From an uncultured Campylobacterales bacterium (GTDB lineage Bacteria > Campylobacterota > Campylobacteria > Campylobacterales > Arcobacteraceae), in assembly GCA_938084175.1 (NCBI GenBank), contig CALKDR010000036.1, positions 1-49,696 on the forward strand: a stretch of 49,696 nt of DNA. The letters are read 5' to 3'. The stretch's first letter is position 1, and each line of letters starts with the position of its first letter. Positions 33,383 to 40,694 of this stretch are shown piece after piece. Under the pieces are notes generated by a model. It searched no databases and was not told where the DNA came from. It saw only the letters and a program-made list of their open reading frames with translations. A program made the translations under genes and the position numbers.

Positions 33383-34924
33383 TTGTTAAATATAAAAGAT
33401 ACTTTTATAGGCAATAATGCAAAAAGTGATATCTTATCAGGACTTGTAGTTGCAGTTGCACTTGTTCCTGAAGCTATTGCTTTTTCGTTTATTGCACAAG
33501 TTAGTCCAATTGTTGGTTTATATGCTGCATTTATCTTAGGATTAATTACAGCACTTATGGGTGGAAAACCAGGTATGATTTCAGGAGCAACGGGTGCTGT
33601 TGCTATTGTATTAGTTGGTGTGAGTATTGCATCTAAAGAGATATTAATCTCACAAGGTTTAAGTGGAGATGAACTCTCATTTGGAATAGTTCAATATATT
33701 ACACTAACAGCTATTGTTGCAGGGATTATTCAAATTGCAATTGGTGCTTTTAAAATGGGTAAGTTTATTCGATTAGTTCCACAGCCTGCTCTTCATGGAT
33801 TTGTAAATGGACTTGCAGTTGTAATTGCTACAAGTCAGTTTAAATTTCTTGATGGTTCGGGAATTATTATGTATGCAATTATACTTGGAACAATGGCTAC
33901 TATGTACTTCTTACCAAAGTTTACAGCAGCAGTTCCAGCTGGACTTGTAGCAATTATTGTGTTTACTCTTGGTGTTTATATTACAAGTGCTGATACAAAA
34001 CTAGTAGGTGACTTAGCTAATTTAACACAGTTTAAAGGACTACTTCCAAGTTTTCATATTCCTGATGTTATTTTAGATTTTGAAGCATTTAAGCTTATAC
34101 TTCCATATGCAATTATTGTGGCACTTGTTGGTGTTATTGAATCATTGTTAACACTTTCTGTTCTAGATGAAATTGGTGGTTCAAGAGGTAGTGCAAATCA
34201 AGAATGTATTGCACAAGGAACTGGAAATATTACTTGTGGTTTATTTGGAGCAATGCCTGGATGTGCAATGATTGGTCAATCTATTATTAACTATACATCA
34301 GGAGGACTTGGTAGGCTTTCTGGTGTTGTTGCATCAATTGGTCTTATTCTTTTAGTTGCAACACTTACAGATCTTTTAAATATCATTCCTGTTGCTATTT
34401 TAGTTGGAATTATGTTTATGGTTGCAATTGGAACTTTTGAATGGAGTTCATTTGCAAGAATTACAAAAATGCCTAAAAGTGATGCTTTTGTACTTGTAAC
34501 TGTAACTTGTATTACAATTGTTGCTGATTTAGCAATTGCAGTTATTTCAGGTGTAATAATTTCAGCACTTGTATTTGCTTGGAATCATGCAAAAGTTACT
34601 GCTAAAACTCATTTAGAAGATGATGGAACAAAAGTTTATGATTTTGATGGACCATTATTTTTTGGAAGTGTGACTTCATTTAATGAGAATTTTGACATAG
34701 AACATGATCCAAAAAATATTGTATTAGATTTTAAAGATGCTAGAGTTATGGATATTTCAGGTGTTGAAGCTATTGATGTAATTACAAAAAAATATCTTGA
34801 GATTGATAAAAAAGTTAAAATTAGACACTTAAGTTCTGAGTGTAAATCTATTATGAAAAATGCTGGACAATTTTGTACTTATGAGGAAGATGATCCAAAA
34901 TATAAAGTTGCCTACGACTATTAA
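33383..34924 (+). CDS. SulP family anion transporter with STAS domain (second copy)
   Basis: This 513-residue transporter has the SulP membrane core (about 10-395) with VALVPEAIAFSFIAQVSP near residue 26, GLYAAFILGLITALMGG (about 47-63) and GNITCGLFGAMPGCAMIGQS (about 280-299). The GLFGAMPGC stretch is a conserved SulP signature. A C-terminal STAS domain (about 415-505, IVLDFKDARVMDISGVEAI) regulates or anchors it. It differs clearly from the SulP at 21983-23557, so the two are paralogues with probably different anions (sulfate, bicarbonate or molybdate are possibilities). The start is TTG with AAAAGG upstream. Confidence 0.9.
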   Translation: MLNIKDTFIGNNAKSDILSGLVVAVALVPEAIAFSFIAQVSPIVGLYAAFILGLITALMGGKPGMISGATGAVAIVLVGVSIASKEILISQGLSGDELSFGIVQYITLTAIVAGIIQIAIGAFKMGKFIRLVPQPALHGFVNGLAVVIATSQFKFLDGSGIIMYAIILGTMATMYFLPKFTAAVPAGLVAIIVFTLGVYITSADTKLVGDLANLTQFKGLLPSFHIPDVILDFEAFKLILPYAIIVALVGVIESLLTLSVLDEIGGSRGSANQECIAQGTGNITCGLFGAMPGCAMIGQSIINYTSGGLGRLSGVVASIGLILLVATLTDLLNIIPVAILVGIMFMVAIGTFEWSSFARITKMPKSDAFVLVTVTCITIVADLAIAVISGVIISALVFAWNHAKVTAKTHLEDDGTKVYDFDGPLFFGSVTSFNENFDIEHDPKNIVLDFKDARVMDISGVEAIDVITKKYLEIDKKVKIRHLSSECKSIMKNAGQFCTYEEDDPKYKVAYDY

Positions 34925-34942
34925 AAGATAAGCTTAAAATTA

Positions 34943-34990
34943 AACTCTATTTTGCTAAAATATTCAATGAATATTTTACAATATAGAGTT
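34943..34990. repeat. 48-base two-armed palindrome
   Basis: AACTCTAT (34943-34950) pairs with ATAGAGTT (34983-34990), and inside it TAAAATATTC (34956-34965) pairs with GAATATTTTA (34969-34978) around a three-base loop. A small internal loop separates the two stems. It follows the SulP stop by 18 bases. No T-run follows on either strand, so it is not a simple terminator. It may stabilise the 3' end of the SulP transcript. Confidence 0.6.
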
Positions 34991-35046
34991 ACTTAAACAA
35001 ATATCTCTATAAAACAAAACTACTTAGTATTGATAAAAAATTGTAA

Positions 35047-35157
35047 ATTATACAAATAACTAACAACTTAGACTCAATGATTTCATATCAAGCAAATGCC
35101 CAAGGTATTGAAACACAAGATGTAGTGTTATATAAATTATTAAATATAAAGGCCTAA
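35047..35157 (+). pseudogene. Possible C-terminal remnant of a flagellar hook/rod protein
   Basis: The open frame ends just before trxC and reads NLDSMISYQANAQGIETQDV then LYKLLNIKA. This resembles the C-terminal helix of FlgE/FlgG-type axial proteins (family: MI.YQR.YEANAK.I.T.DEML.TLL.IK). Only about 30 residues remain, there is a stop a few codons upstream of the match, and no start codon with ribosome binding site belongs to it. A chance resemblance or a small independent peptide is possible. Confidence 0.4.
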
Positions 35158-35160
35158 TAA

Positions 35161-35592
35161 ATGAGTAAAATAAATGTAATTTGTCCATCATGTTTAAAAG
35201 TAAATGCTATTCCTTTAAAAGATAGTTATAATAAAGCAAATTGTGGGTCTTGTAAAAACTCTTTGTTAGATACAAACCCTATAGAATTAGATGAATCAAA
35301 CTTTGATCATGTTGTAGTAAACTCTGATATTCCTGTGATTGTAGACTTCTGGGCACCTTGGTGTGGTCCTTGTAAAATGATGGCACCAATATTTCAAGAA
35401 GTGGCTAGTAAGTATGCAGTAAAAGCTTTATTTGTAAAAGTAAATACAGAAGCCCATCAAAATTTAGGTGCAAAATTTAATATAAGATCAATACCAACAA
35501 TTGTAGTTTATAAAGGTGGTTCTGAAGTTAAAAGAGTTTCAGGAGCATTAGATCCATTAAGGTTATCTAATTTGGTAAATGAAAATTTATAG
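35161..35592 (+). CDS. trxC: Thioredoxin 2 (zinc-finger thioredoxin)
   Basis: TrxC reduces protein disulfides in the cytoplasm and is linked to oxidative stress. An N-terminal zinc ribbon has CPSC at residues 8-11 and CGSC at 28-31. The thioredoxin domain carries the active site WCGPC at 67-71 and the cis-proline loop in SIPTIVVYKGG. The length of 143 residues matches E. coli TrxC (139). It ends in a palindrome that should act as a terminator shared with the facing DUF523 gene. Confidence 0.95.
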   Translation: MSKINVICPSCLKVNAIPLKDSYNKANCGSCKNSLLDTNPIELDESNFDHVVVNSDIPVIVDFWAPWCGPCKMMAPIFQEVASKYAVKALFVKVNTEAHQNLGAKFNIRSIPTIVVYKGGSEVKRVSGALDPLRLSNLVNENL

Positions 35593-35611
35593 AATCTAAT
35601 TTGATTCTATA
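35588..35611. terminator. Bidirectional terminator between trxC and the DUF523 gene
   Basis: TATAGAATC (35588-35596) and GATTCTATA (35603-35611) form a perfect nine-pair stem with a six-base loop, followed by AATTTTATT on the plus strand. It overlaps the stop codons of both converging genes. Confidence 0.7.
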
Positions 35612-36087
35612 AATTTTATTAAATCTTCAAGTTGTGTTTCATTAAAAACTTTTATTCCATTCTCTTCTAAAAGTCTTGCAGTTAAACCTTGTCCTTCTAT
35701 TAAAGTATTAGAAAAAGTACCATCATAAATATTAATATTTCCACATGAAGGTGATTTTGATTTTAATAAAGCAACTTTTATATCTTCTTCAACACATGTA
35801 TCCAAAGCATTTTTAGCACCGATTAAAAAAGGTATTGTTACATCTTCTTCTTCAATTGTTTCAACCTTAAAAGGCTTATTTGCACTTATAAGTTCAGCAA
35901 CTACACGAGGAGTTTCTAAACCACCAGAAACTTCTGGACAAAAAGAGTAAACTTGATTATCACAAATCACATCCATAAATATCTCTTTTTGTGAAAATGT
36001 AAATGAAGAATCTGTAGTTATAGATGAATTTCCACCATCATATCTTACATTTTCACCCAATAAACAAGAAGAGACTAATACTTTCAT
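35596..36087 (-). CDS. DUF523 family protein (YbbK-like)
   Basis: The 163-residue protein begins MKVLVSSCLLGENVRYDGG, the hallmark of DUF523, and has FCPEVSGGLETPR near residue 50 and LLKSKSPSCGN near residue 107. The conserved cysteines (SSCLLG, CPE, SPSCG) suggest binding of a metal or a thiol chemistry. The biochemical role is not established. It lies 3 bases after the TtcA-family gene on the same strand, and tRNA or sulfur metabolism is a reasonable but untested guess from that context. Confidence 0.88.
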   Translation of the reverse strand: MKVLVSSCLLGENVRYDGGNSSITTDSSFTFSQKEIFMDVICDNQVYSFCPEVSGGLETPRVVAELISANKPFKVETIEEEDVTIPFLIGAKNALDTCVEEDIKVALLKSKSPSCGNINIYDGTFSNTLIEGQGLTARLLEENGIKVFNETQLEDLIKFIESN

Positions 36088-36090
36088 ATA

Positions 36091-36867
36091 TTAGGCTTCC
36101 TCATCTTTTATAATTGTGTTTAATTCTTCTTTATTAAAAAAAGTAGAAGGTTGGAAGTTTTTAAATGCAGCTTTCATTGATACAAATATCTGGGGATTAT
36201 CTTCTTCAAGTTTTGCTAATAATTCTTTAGTTGTAGCTCTTGCATGAGGCATTTTAACATCAAATCTCATTCCAGGACATGCTTCATCACCAATTACATT
36301 AATTTCATTTTTATCAGCAAATGCTCGAAGTTGTCTTTCTCTACAAAAAATTAATGGTCTAATTACTTCTAAACCATTTTCAGCTTTATAAATTGGAGGC
36401 ATTGAACGCATTGTTCCATTGTAAAAGAAGTTCATAAAAAATGACTCCATTGCATCATCTAAATGATGACCCAAAGCTACTTTATTAAAACCTTGTTCAA
36501 GAGCAGCTGTATATAAATACCCTCTTCTCATTCTTGAGAAAAAAGAACAAAAAGATGAATTTTTTCTAATTTTTTCACCAGCTAATTCAAATATTTTAGT
36601 GTCAATAATTTCATGATCAATTCCATGTTCTTTACAATGGTCTGCTAAAAACTGTACTTGTTCACCCATTCCATATGTAACAGTAACAGCTTTGAAATCA
36701 AAATCATATTGTGCTACTTTTTTCATTCTATTTAAAGTATGTAATAAAGTTAATGAATCTTTTCCACCAGAAAAACCCACTAAAACTTTATCACCCTCTT
36801 TTATTAATTCGTATTCTGCATTAGTTCTACCAACTAATGAAGATATTTTTTTACTTAATTCAAGCAA
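36091..36867 (-). CDS. TtcA-family PP-loop tRNA thiolation-like protein lacking one Fe-S cysteine
   Basis: The N-terminus has the ATP pyrophosphatase loop GFSGGKDS (31-38). RMRRGYLY (112-119), ALGHHLDDAMESFFMN (131-146) and IRPLIFCRE (169-177) follow the TtcA pattern. TtcA makes 2-thiocytidine-32 in tRNA with a 4Fe-4S cluster held by a CxxC pair and a C-terminal cysteine. Here the pair reads CSFF (Cys107, Phe110), so one ligand is missing, while Cys197 (ACPGMRF) could be the third. The cluster may have an altered ligand or a different role. The length (258) is slightly below E. coli TtcA (311). Confidence 0.75.
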   Translation of the reverse strand: MLELSKKISSLVGRTNAEYELIKEGDKVLVGFSGGKDSLTLLHTLNRMKKVAQYDFDFKAVTVTYGMGEQVQFLADHCKEHGIDHEIIDTKIFELAGEKIRKNSSFCSFFSRMRRGYLYTAALEQGFNKVALGHHLDDAMESFFMNFFYNGTMRSMPPIYKAENGLEVIRPLIFCRERQLRAFADKNEINVIGDEACPGMRFDVKMPHARATTKELLAKLEEDNPQIFVSMKAAFKNFQPSTFFNKEELNTIIKDEEA

Positions 36868-36967
36868 GATATAAATCCTATATTCATTTTTTTGAAATTA
36901 TATCTAAAAGTTTATTACAACTATAGTTCAAAACTGAAATGTTGAGATACAATATTCAAATCTTGAC

Positions 36968-37192
36968 TCAAATAAAATTAAGTAAAGCTTTTGCAGCATC
37001 ACTTGATTTAACACTTTTATCAGTAACAAAATCATCTATATATAAGTGATTACCTAAAGATAATTTTTGAGTTATTGAGAACCCTGCAACACATGCTACT
37101 TGATCTTCTTGTAAAACATATGCCAGTTTATATCCATTTTTTATTTCATCTTCTGTTGCAATTTTATTTTCAAGCAATTTGCTTTTAAATTA
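36968..37192 (-). pseudogene. GNAT N-acetyltransferase fragment
   Basis: The frame starts after a TAA at 37190-37192 and includes KIATEDEIKNGYKLAYVL, ACVAGFSI and LYIDDFVTDKSVKSSDAAKA, the first half of a GNAT domain (strands 1-4 and the start of the acetyl-CoA loop, normally R/Q-x-x-G-x-G/A). It stops at NFI, where the family continues for another 60 or so residues, and there is no proper start codon beyond a TTG at 37177. The acetyl-CoA loop is also altered. It is a remnant truncated at both ends. Confidence 0.75.
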
Positions 37193-37331
37193 TTATTTTT
37201 CTTATTTCTTTTTTATGAAAGTAACAAGGCTTTTTTAATATATTGATAAAAAGAGAGAAATAATGATTTTTTTACCAATTCTTTATATAAATACTATATA
37301 ATCCAATTTAATAAATAAATGAAAATAAGAG
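37193..37331. other. Gene-free AT-rich stretch
   Basis: No coding frame, palindrome or recognisable promoter stands out in this stretch between two gene remnants. It contains a GAAAGTAACAAGG segment and AT-rich runs only. Confidence 0.5.
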
Positions 37332-37425
37332 ATGAAAAATTACTAAAGAAGTACAAGAATTTAGAGAAAAAGTAATCGAAACAATTTTTCCACTAACACA
37401 AAACATGACACAAGAGCAAATATAA
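37332..37425 (+). pseudogene. Short broken reading frame
   Basis: ATG at 37332 runs into a stop after four codons (ATG AAA AAT TAC TAA). Removing one A from the five-A run gives a frame of about 30 residues beginning MKITKEVQEFREKVI and ending NMTQEQI before two TAA codons. An AAGAG ribosome binding site precedes the ATG. It looks like the start of a small cytoplasmic protein but is not recognised. The extra A may be a real mutation or a sequencing error. Confidence 0.4.
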
Positions 37426-37475
37426 TAAATAACAAATACATATTTTTATGTGTATATTATATTTAGCTCCATAAA

Positions 37476-37500
37476 TTATACATTTTATAAAAATGTATAA
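37476..37500. other. AT-rich hairpin
   Basis: TTATACATTTT (37476-37486) and AAAATGTATAA (37490-37500) form a perfect 11-pair stem with a three-base loop. It lies between the broken frame at 37332 and the small gene at 37590. It is followed by GTTTAAAT, so it could be a weak terminator. Confidence 0.4.
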
Positions 37501-37575
37501 GTTTAAATATCTTTAATAATTTATTTGCCCTATTTCATTTGGATATATCCATAATAACTAAACTATAAAATAATC

Positions 37576-37581
37576 AAAAGG
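37576..37581 (+). promoter_or_regulatory. Ribosome binding site before an ATA codon
   Basis: AAAAGG lies 8 bases before ATA at 37590-37592, the first codon of the small gene before moeA. An in-frame TAA at 37584-37586 rules out any earlier start, and no ATG, GTG or TTG occurs in frame until about 200 bases later. Confidence 0.55.
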
Positions 37582-37589
37582 TTTAAAAA

Positions 37590-37910
37590 ATAAGAATTAC
37601 AATTACAGTCAAAGAATTAAAAGTTTTACAAGAATTATGCAAAGAGCACGGTCAAGCTGAATTATATAAAAAACTTCATCATGAAGAAGAAAAATATCAA
37701 AAAAGTATCACAGAGAAAAAAACTAATGCAACAAAAAAAGCTACAAAAACTAGACAAGAAGTTGCAAAGAAAAAAATCGAAGCTTCTGTAAATATGATGA
37801 GAATGTTTAATCAAAAAATAACTATTTATTCTGTTGCAAAAGAAGCACAAGTAAGTTATAATACAGCATTAAAATATAAAGACTTTATAACAAAAAATCA
37901 AAATAATTAG
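37590..37910 (+). CDS. Small basic protein before moeA, apparent AUA start
   Basis: The frame runs from ATA at 37590 to TAG at 37908-37910, giving about 106 residues. The product is lysine-rich, with KELKVLQELCKEHGQAELYK near the start, a lysine/threonine-rich middle and a C-terminal helix-turn-helix-like segment (IYSVAKEAQVSYNTALKY). I do not recognise the family; the C-terminus suggests DNA binding. The frame ends 8 bases before the moeA ATG, with the moeA ribosome binding site following its stop. If AUA does not work, only a 37-residue piece from the internal ATG pair could be made, and the gene is a start-loss pseudogene. Confidence 0.55.
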   Translation: MRITITVKELKVLQELCKEHGQAELYKKLHHEEEKYQKSITEKKTNATKKATKTRQEVAKKKIEASVNMMRMFNQKITIYSVAKEAQVSYNTALKYKDFITKNQNN

Positions 37911-37918
37911 GAAAGAAA

Positions 37919-39139
37919 ATGAGAGAATTTATTAACTATGATAAATCAATAGAAATATTAAATACTATAAAATTAAATAAAGCAACTACTCAAAAGAAAT
38001 TTATAATTGACGCAATTGGAGATGTTATTGCTAATGATGTGATTGCAGATCATAATAGTCCAGAACTTCCAACTTCGGGAATGGATGGATATGCAATAAA
38101 ATTTGATGATATCAATAATGATAGTATTAAAATCATAGACAAAAACCCAGCTGGTAGTGTGGTTGAATCTGAAGTAAAAACTGGAGTATGTATTAAAACA
38201 TTTACAGGTTCATTAATGCCAAAAGGTAGTGATACCTTAGTTCCTATTGAAAATGTTGAAGTGTTTGAAGACTCTATTAAAATTACAAAAGCTGTTCCTT
38301 TTGGTTTTGCAACAAGAGCTATTGGAGAAAATTATGCTAAAGATGAAGTATTAATTAAACAAGGAACTGTTATTGGTTTTGCTGAAGTTGGTGTATTGGC
38401 TTCTTTAAATATTGCACAAATTAATGTAATTGTAAACCCTACTGTAGCAATTGCAAGTACAGGAAGTGAAATCCTTGATCTAGGTGAAATTCAAACAAAT
38501 GAAGCACAAATAAGAAGTTCAAACCATTTGACTATTGAAGCACTTTGTAAAACAAATGGTGCAAATACTCTTCAAATGGGAATAGTTGAAGATGATATTC
38601 ATTCTATTACAAATTTGCTAGAAACTGCTTTACAAAAAGCTGATATAGTTGTAACAACGGGTGGTGTTTCTGTTGGAGATTATGATTTTGTTCAAGATGT
38701 AATAAAAGATAAACTACAAGCTGAAGTATTATTTCATGGAGTTACGATTAAACCTGGAATGCATATACTTGTAGCTGTTAAAGATGGGAAAACAATTATC
38801 GCACTTCCTGGTTTTGCATATTCTTCAACTGTATGCGCAATTTTGTATGTTTTACCTTTAATTTATAGATTTAGACAATCAAATGAGGCTTTACCTATTG
38901 TAAAAGCTAGAATAAATGAAGACTTTCCAAGAAGAATGCCAAAGACTGTATTCACTGCTTGTAATGTAGAATATAAAAATAATGAATATTCAATAAATTT
39001 TGATGGGAAGAAAAAAGGAACTAGTGCAATTTTAACTAATATGCTAGAAAGTCCTGCTTTACTAATTCAAAAAGAAGATAGTGAAAATATTAAAAAAGGT
39101 GATTTAGTAGATATACTTCTTTTAAATCAGTTAAAGTAA
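37919..39139 (+). CDS. moeA: Molybdopterin molybdenumtransferase MoeA
   Basis: MoeA inserts molybdate into adenylylated molybdopterin to make the molybdenum cofactor. Visible features are PELPTSGMDGYAI (about 46-58; family: D-x-S-A-M-D-G-Y-A), the GSLMPKGSDTLVPIE block (about 98-112) and the MoCF-binding VVTTGGVSVGDYDFVQDV (about 243-260), followed by the C-terminal domain IV. The 406-residue length is normal. A GGAAAG ribosome binding site precedes the ATG. Other cofactor genes are not adjacent. Confidence 0.95.
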   Translation: MREFINYDKSIEILNTIKLNKATTQKKFIIDAIGDVIANDVIADHNSPELPTSGMDGYAIKFDDINNDSIKIIDKNPAGSVVESEVKTGVCIKTFTGSLMPKGSDTLVPIENVEVFEDSIKITKAVPFGFATRAIGENYAKDEVLIKQGTVIGFAEVGVLASLNIAQINVIVNPTVAIASTGSEILDLGEIQTNEAQIRSSNHLTIEALCKTNGANTLQMGIVEDDIHSITNLLETALQKADIVVTTGGVSVGDYDFVQDVIKDKLQAEVLFHGVTIKPGMHILVAVKDGKTIIALPGFAYSSTVCAILYVLPLIYRFRQSNEALPIVKARINEDFPRRMPKTVFTACNVEYKNNEYSINFDGKKKGTSAILTNMLESPALLIQKEDSENIKKGDLVDILLLNQLK

Positions 39140-39153
39140 ATAAACTTTAGCTG
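39128..39153. terminator. Terminator hairpin between moeA and the facing small gene
   Basis: CAGTTAAAGT (39128-39137) pairs with ACTTTAGCTG (39144-39153) with one G-U pair and a six-base loop. A T-rich but interrupted tail follows on the plus strand (ATTTGGTCTTTATT). It contains the moeA stop region and the stop of the small membrane-protein gene, so it may serve both. Confidence 0.55.
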
Positions 39154-39272
39154 ATTTGGTCTTTATTAGATTTTCTTATTAACCAAGATTTGATTAAATA
39201 GTATGACATTAAAGCTAACATAATCAAAGATGCTATTTGAGAAATCAAAGCAAATTCAATAGCGAACTTCAT
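39147..39272 (-). CDS. Small single-span membrane protein (41 residues) after rmuC
   Basis: An ATG three bases after the rmuC stop opens a 41-codon frame with an uninterrupted hydrophobic segment (about residues 4-28, FALISQIASLIMLALMSYYL), then a positively charged tail (KSWLIRKSNKDQIS). This is the design of a small inner-membrane protein with its C-terminus in the cytoplasm. No strong ribosome binding site is visible, so it probably depends on translational coupling to rmuC. It is too short for most gene finders. The function is unknown. Confidence 0.6.
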   Translation of the reverse strand: MKFAIEFALISQIASLIMLALMSYYLIKSWLIRKSNKDQIS

Positions 39273-39275
39273 TAA

Positions 39276-40694
39276 TTACTCAATAGCTATATTTTTTTTG
39301 ATAATTTGTTTTTTAGGTTTTACACCTAATTCAATAAACTCTTCAGATCTTTTGATAAGGTTTCCATTTCCAGTTGAAAGTTTTGAAAATGCACTATTGT
39401 ATGCTTTTTGAGTTCTATTTAAATTTGTTCCAATATCCTCAATATCACTTATAAACCCATGAAATTTATCATATAAATCTGCTGCTTTTTTAGAAATAAT
39501 TTCTGCATTTTCATTTTGGTGTTCATTTCTCCAAATATTCTCTATAGTTCTTAAAGTAACGAATAAAGTTGACGGAGATACAATCATAATATTATGCTCA
39601 AATGCCATTTTAAATAAGTTCTTATCTTCTGATGAAGCTAATAAAAAAGCCCCTTCAATAGGTACAAACATTAATACAAAATCGAGTGTTTTAACACCTT
39701 CAATATCTTCGTATTTTTTAGTACTTAAACTTTTTATATGAGTACTAAGTGATTTAAGAAGTTCTTTTAATGCGATTTCTTTTTTAGCTTTATCTTCATT
39801 TTGAGTATAAGATAAATAAGAGTTAAGAGAAACTTTTGAATCGATAATAATATCTTTATTTGAAGGAAGATGAACTATTACATCTGGTCTTAATATTTTT
39901 CCATCTTTATTAGTATATGAACCTTGTGTATCATATTCTTTACCTTCTCTAAGACCTGTTTGTTCTAAGATTGAAGATAAAATCATTTCACCCCAATCAC
40001 CTTGAGTTTTATTTTCACCTTTTAATGCTTTTGTTAGATTAACAGCATCTGAAGAGATTTTATTGTTTAAATCTTTTAAAGTTTTAATCTCTGTGATTAA
40101 AGAAGTTCTTTGTTTTGTTTCTTCATTATAAATATCATTAGCTCTTTTCCCAAAAGATTCTAACTGGTCTTTAAATGATGTTAGTACTTGTGTTAAGCTT
40201 AAATTCGATTTTTTTTGATTATCTTCAAAAAGTTTATTTGCTAAGTTTTCAAATTCCATTTTCATTTGAACTTTTGACTCTTCTAATAAAGTAATCTTTT
40301 CATTTAGGTTTTCTTCTTTACTTTTTGCCATTTTCTCTTGGCTACTTAGTTTTAATTCATAGTTAGCAGTAATATTGTCTAAAGTCTGATCAGTATGTCT
40401 TTCAAGCATTTTCAACTTATCTTCTAAACTCTCTCTTATTAATTTCTTTTCTTCTTCTAACTTTCTATTAGAAGTGTTTAAAGTATTAATTTGTCCCTCA
40501 TATGAACTATGATTTAGTTCAATTTTTTCATTTAATGCTTTTAATTTTAGTAATGCTTCATCTTGAAGACTGTTTAATCGATTCTCATATTTTTGTCTTG
40601 AGAATTGTAAGATAATTAACAAACCTGATAATATTCCAATTACAGAAACAATCAAAGTTAAATAACTAACTTCGATTAAACTACTAGTCATCAT
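39276..40694 (-). CDS. rmuC: RmuC family DNA recombination protein
   Basis: RmuC limits inversions at short inverted repeats and carries a nuclease-like C-terminal domain. The 472-residue protein has an N-terminal membrane anchor (about 8-28), a long coiled coil (about 30-180), and the RmuC domain (about 190-400). In this domain GDWGEMILSSILEQTGLREGKEY is split around residue 228-250 and RPDVIVHLPSNKDIIIDSKVSL around 264-286, where D...D-x-K resembles a PD-(D/E)xK nuclease core. Its start overlaps the M48 peptidase gene end by 11 bases. Confidence 0.92.
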   Translation of the reverse strand: MMTSSLIEVSYLTLIVSVIGILSGLLIILQFSRQKYENRLNSLQDEALLKLKALNEKIELNHSSYEGQINTLNTSNRKLEEEKKLIRESLEDKLKMLERHTDQTLDNITANYELKLSSQEKMAKSKEENLNEKITLLEESKVQMKMEFENLANKLFEDNQKKSNLSLTQVLTSFKDQLESFGKRANDIYNEETKQRTSLITEIKTLKDLNNKISSDAVNLTKALKGENKTQGDWGEMILSSILEQTGLREGKEYDTQGSYTNKDGKILRPDVIVHLPSNKDIIIDSKVSLNSYLSYTQNEDKAKKEIALKELLKSLSTHIKSLSTKKYEDIEGVKTLDFVLMFVPIEGAFLLASSEDKNLFKMAFEHNIMIVSPSTLFVTLRTIENIWRNEHQNENAEIISKKAADLYDKFHGFISDIEDIGTNLNRTQKAYNSAFSKLSTGNGNLIKRSEEFIELGVKPKKQIIKKNIAIE

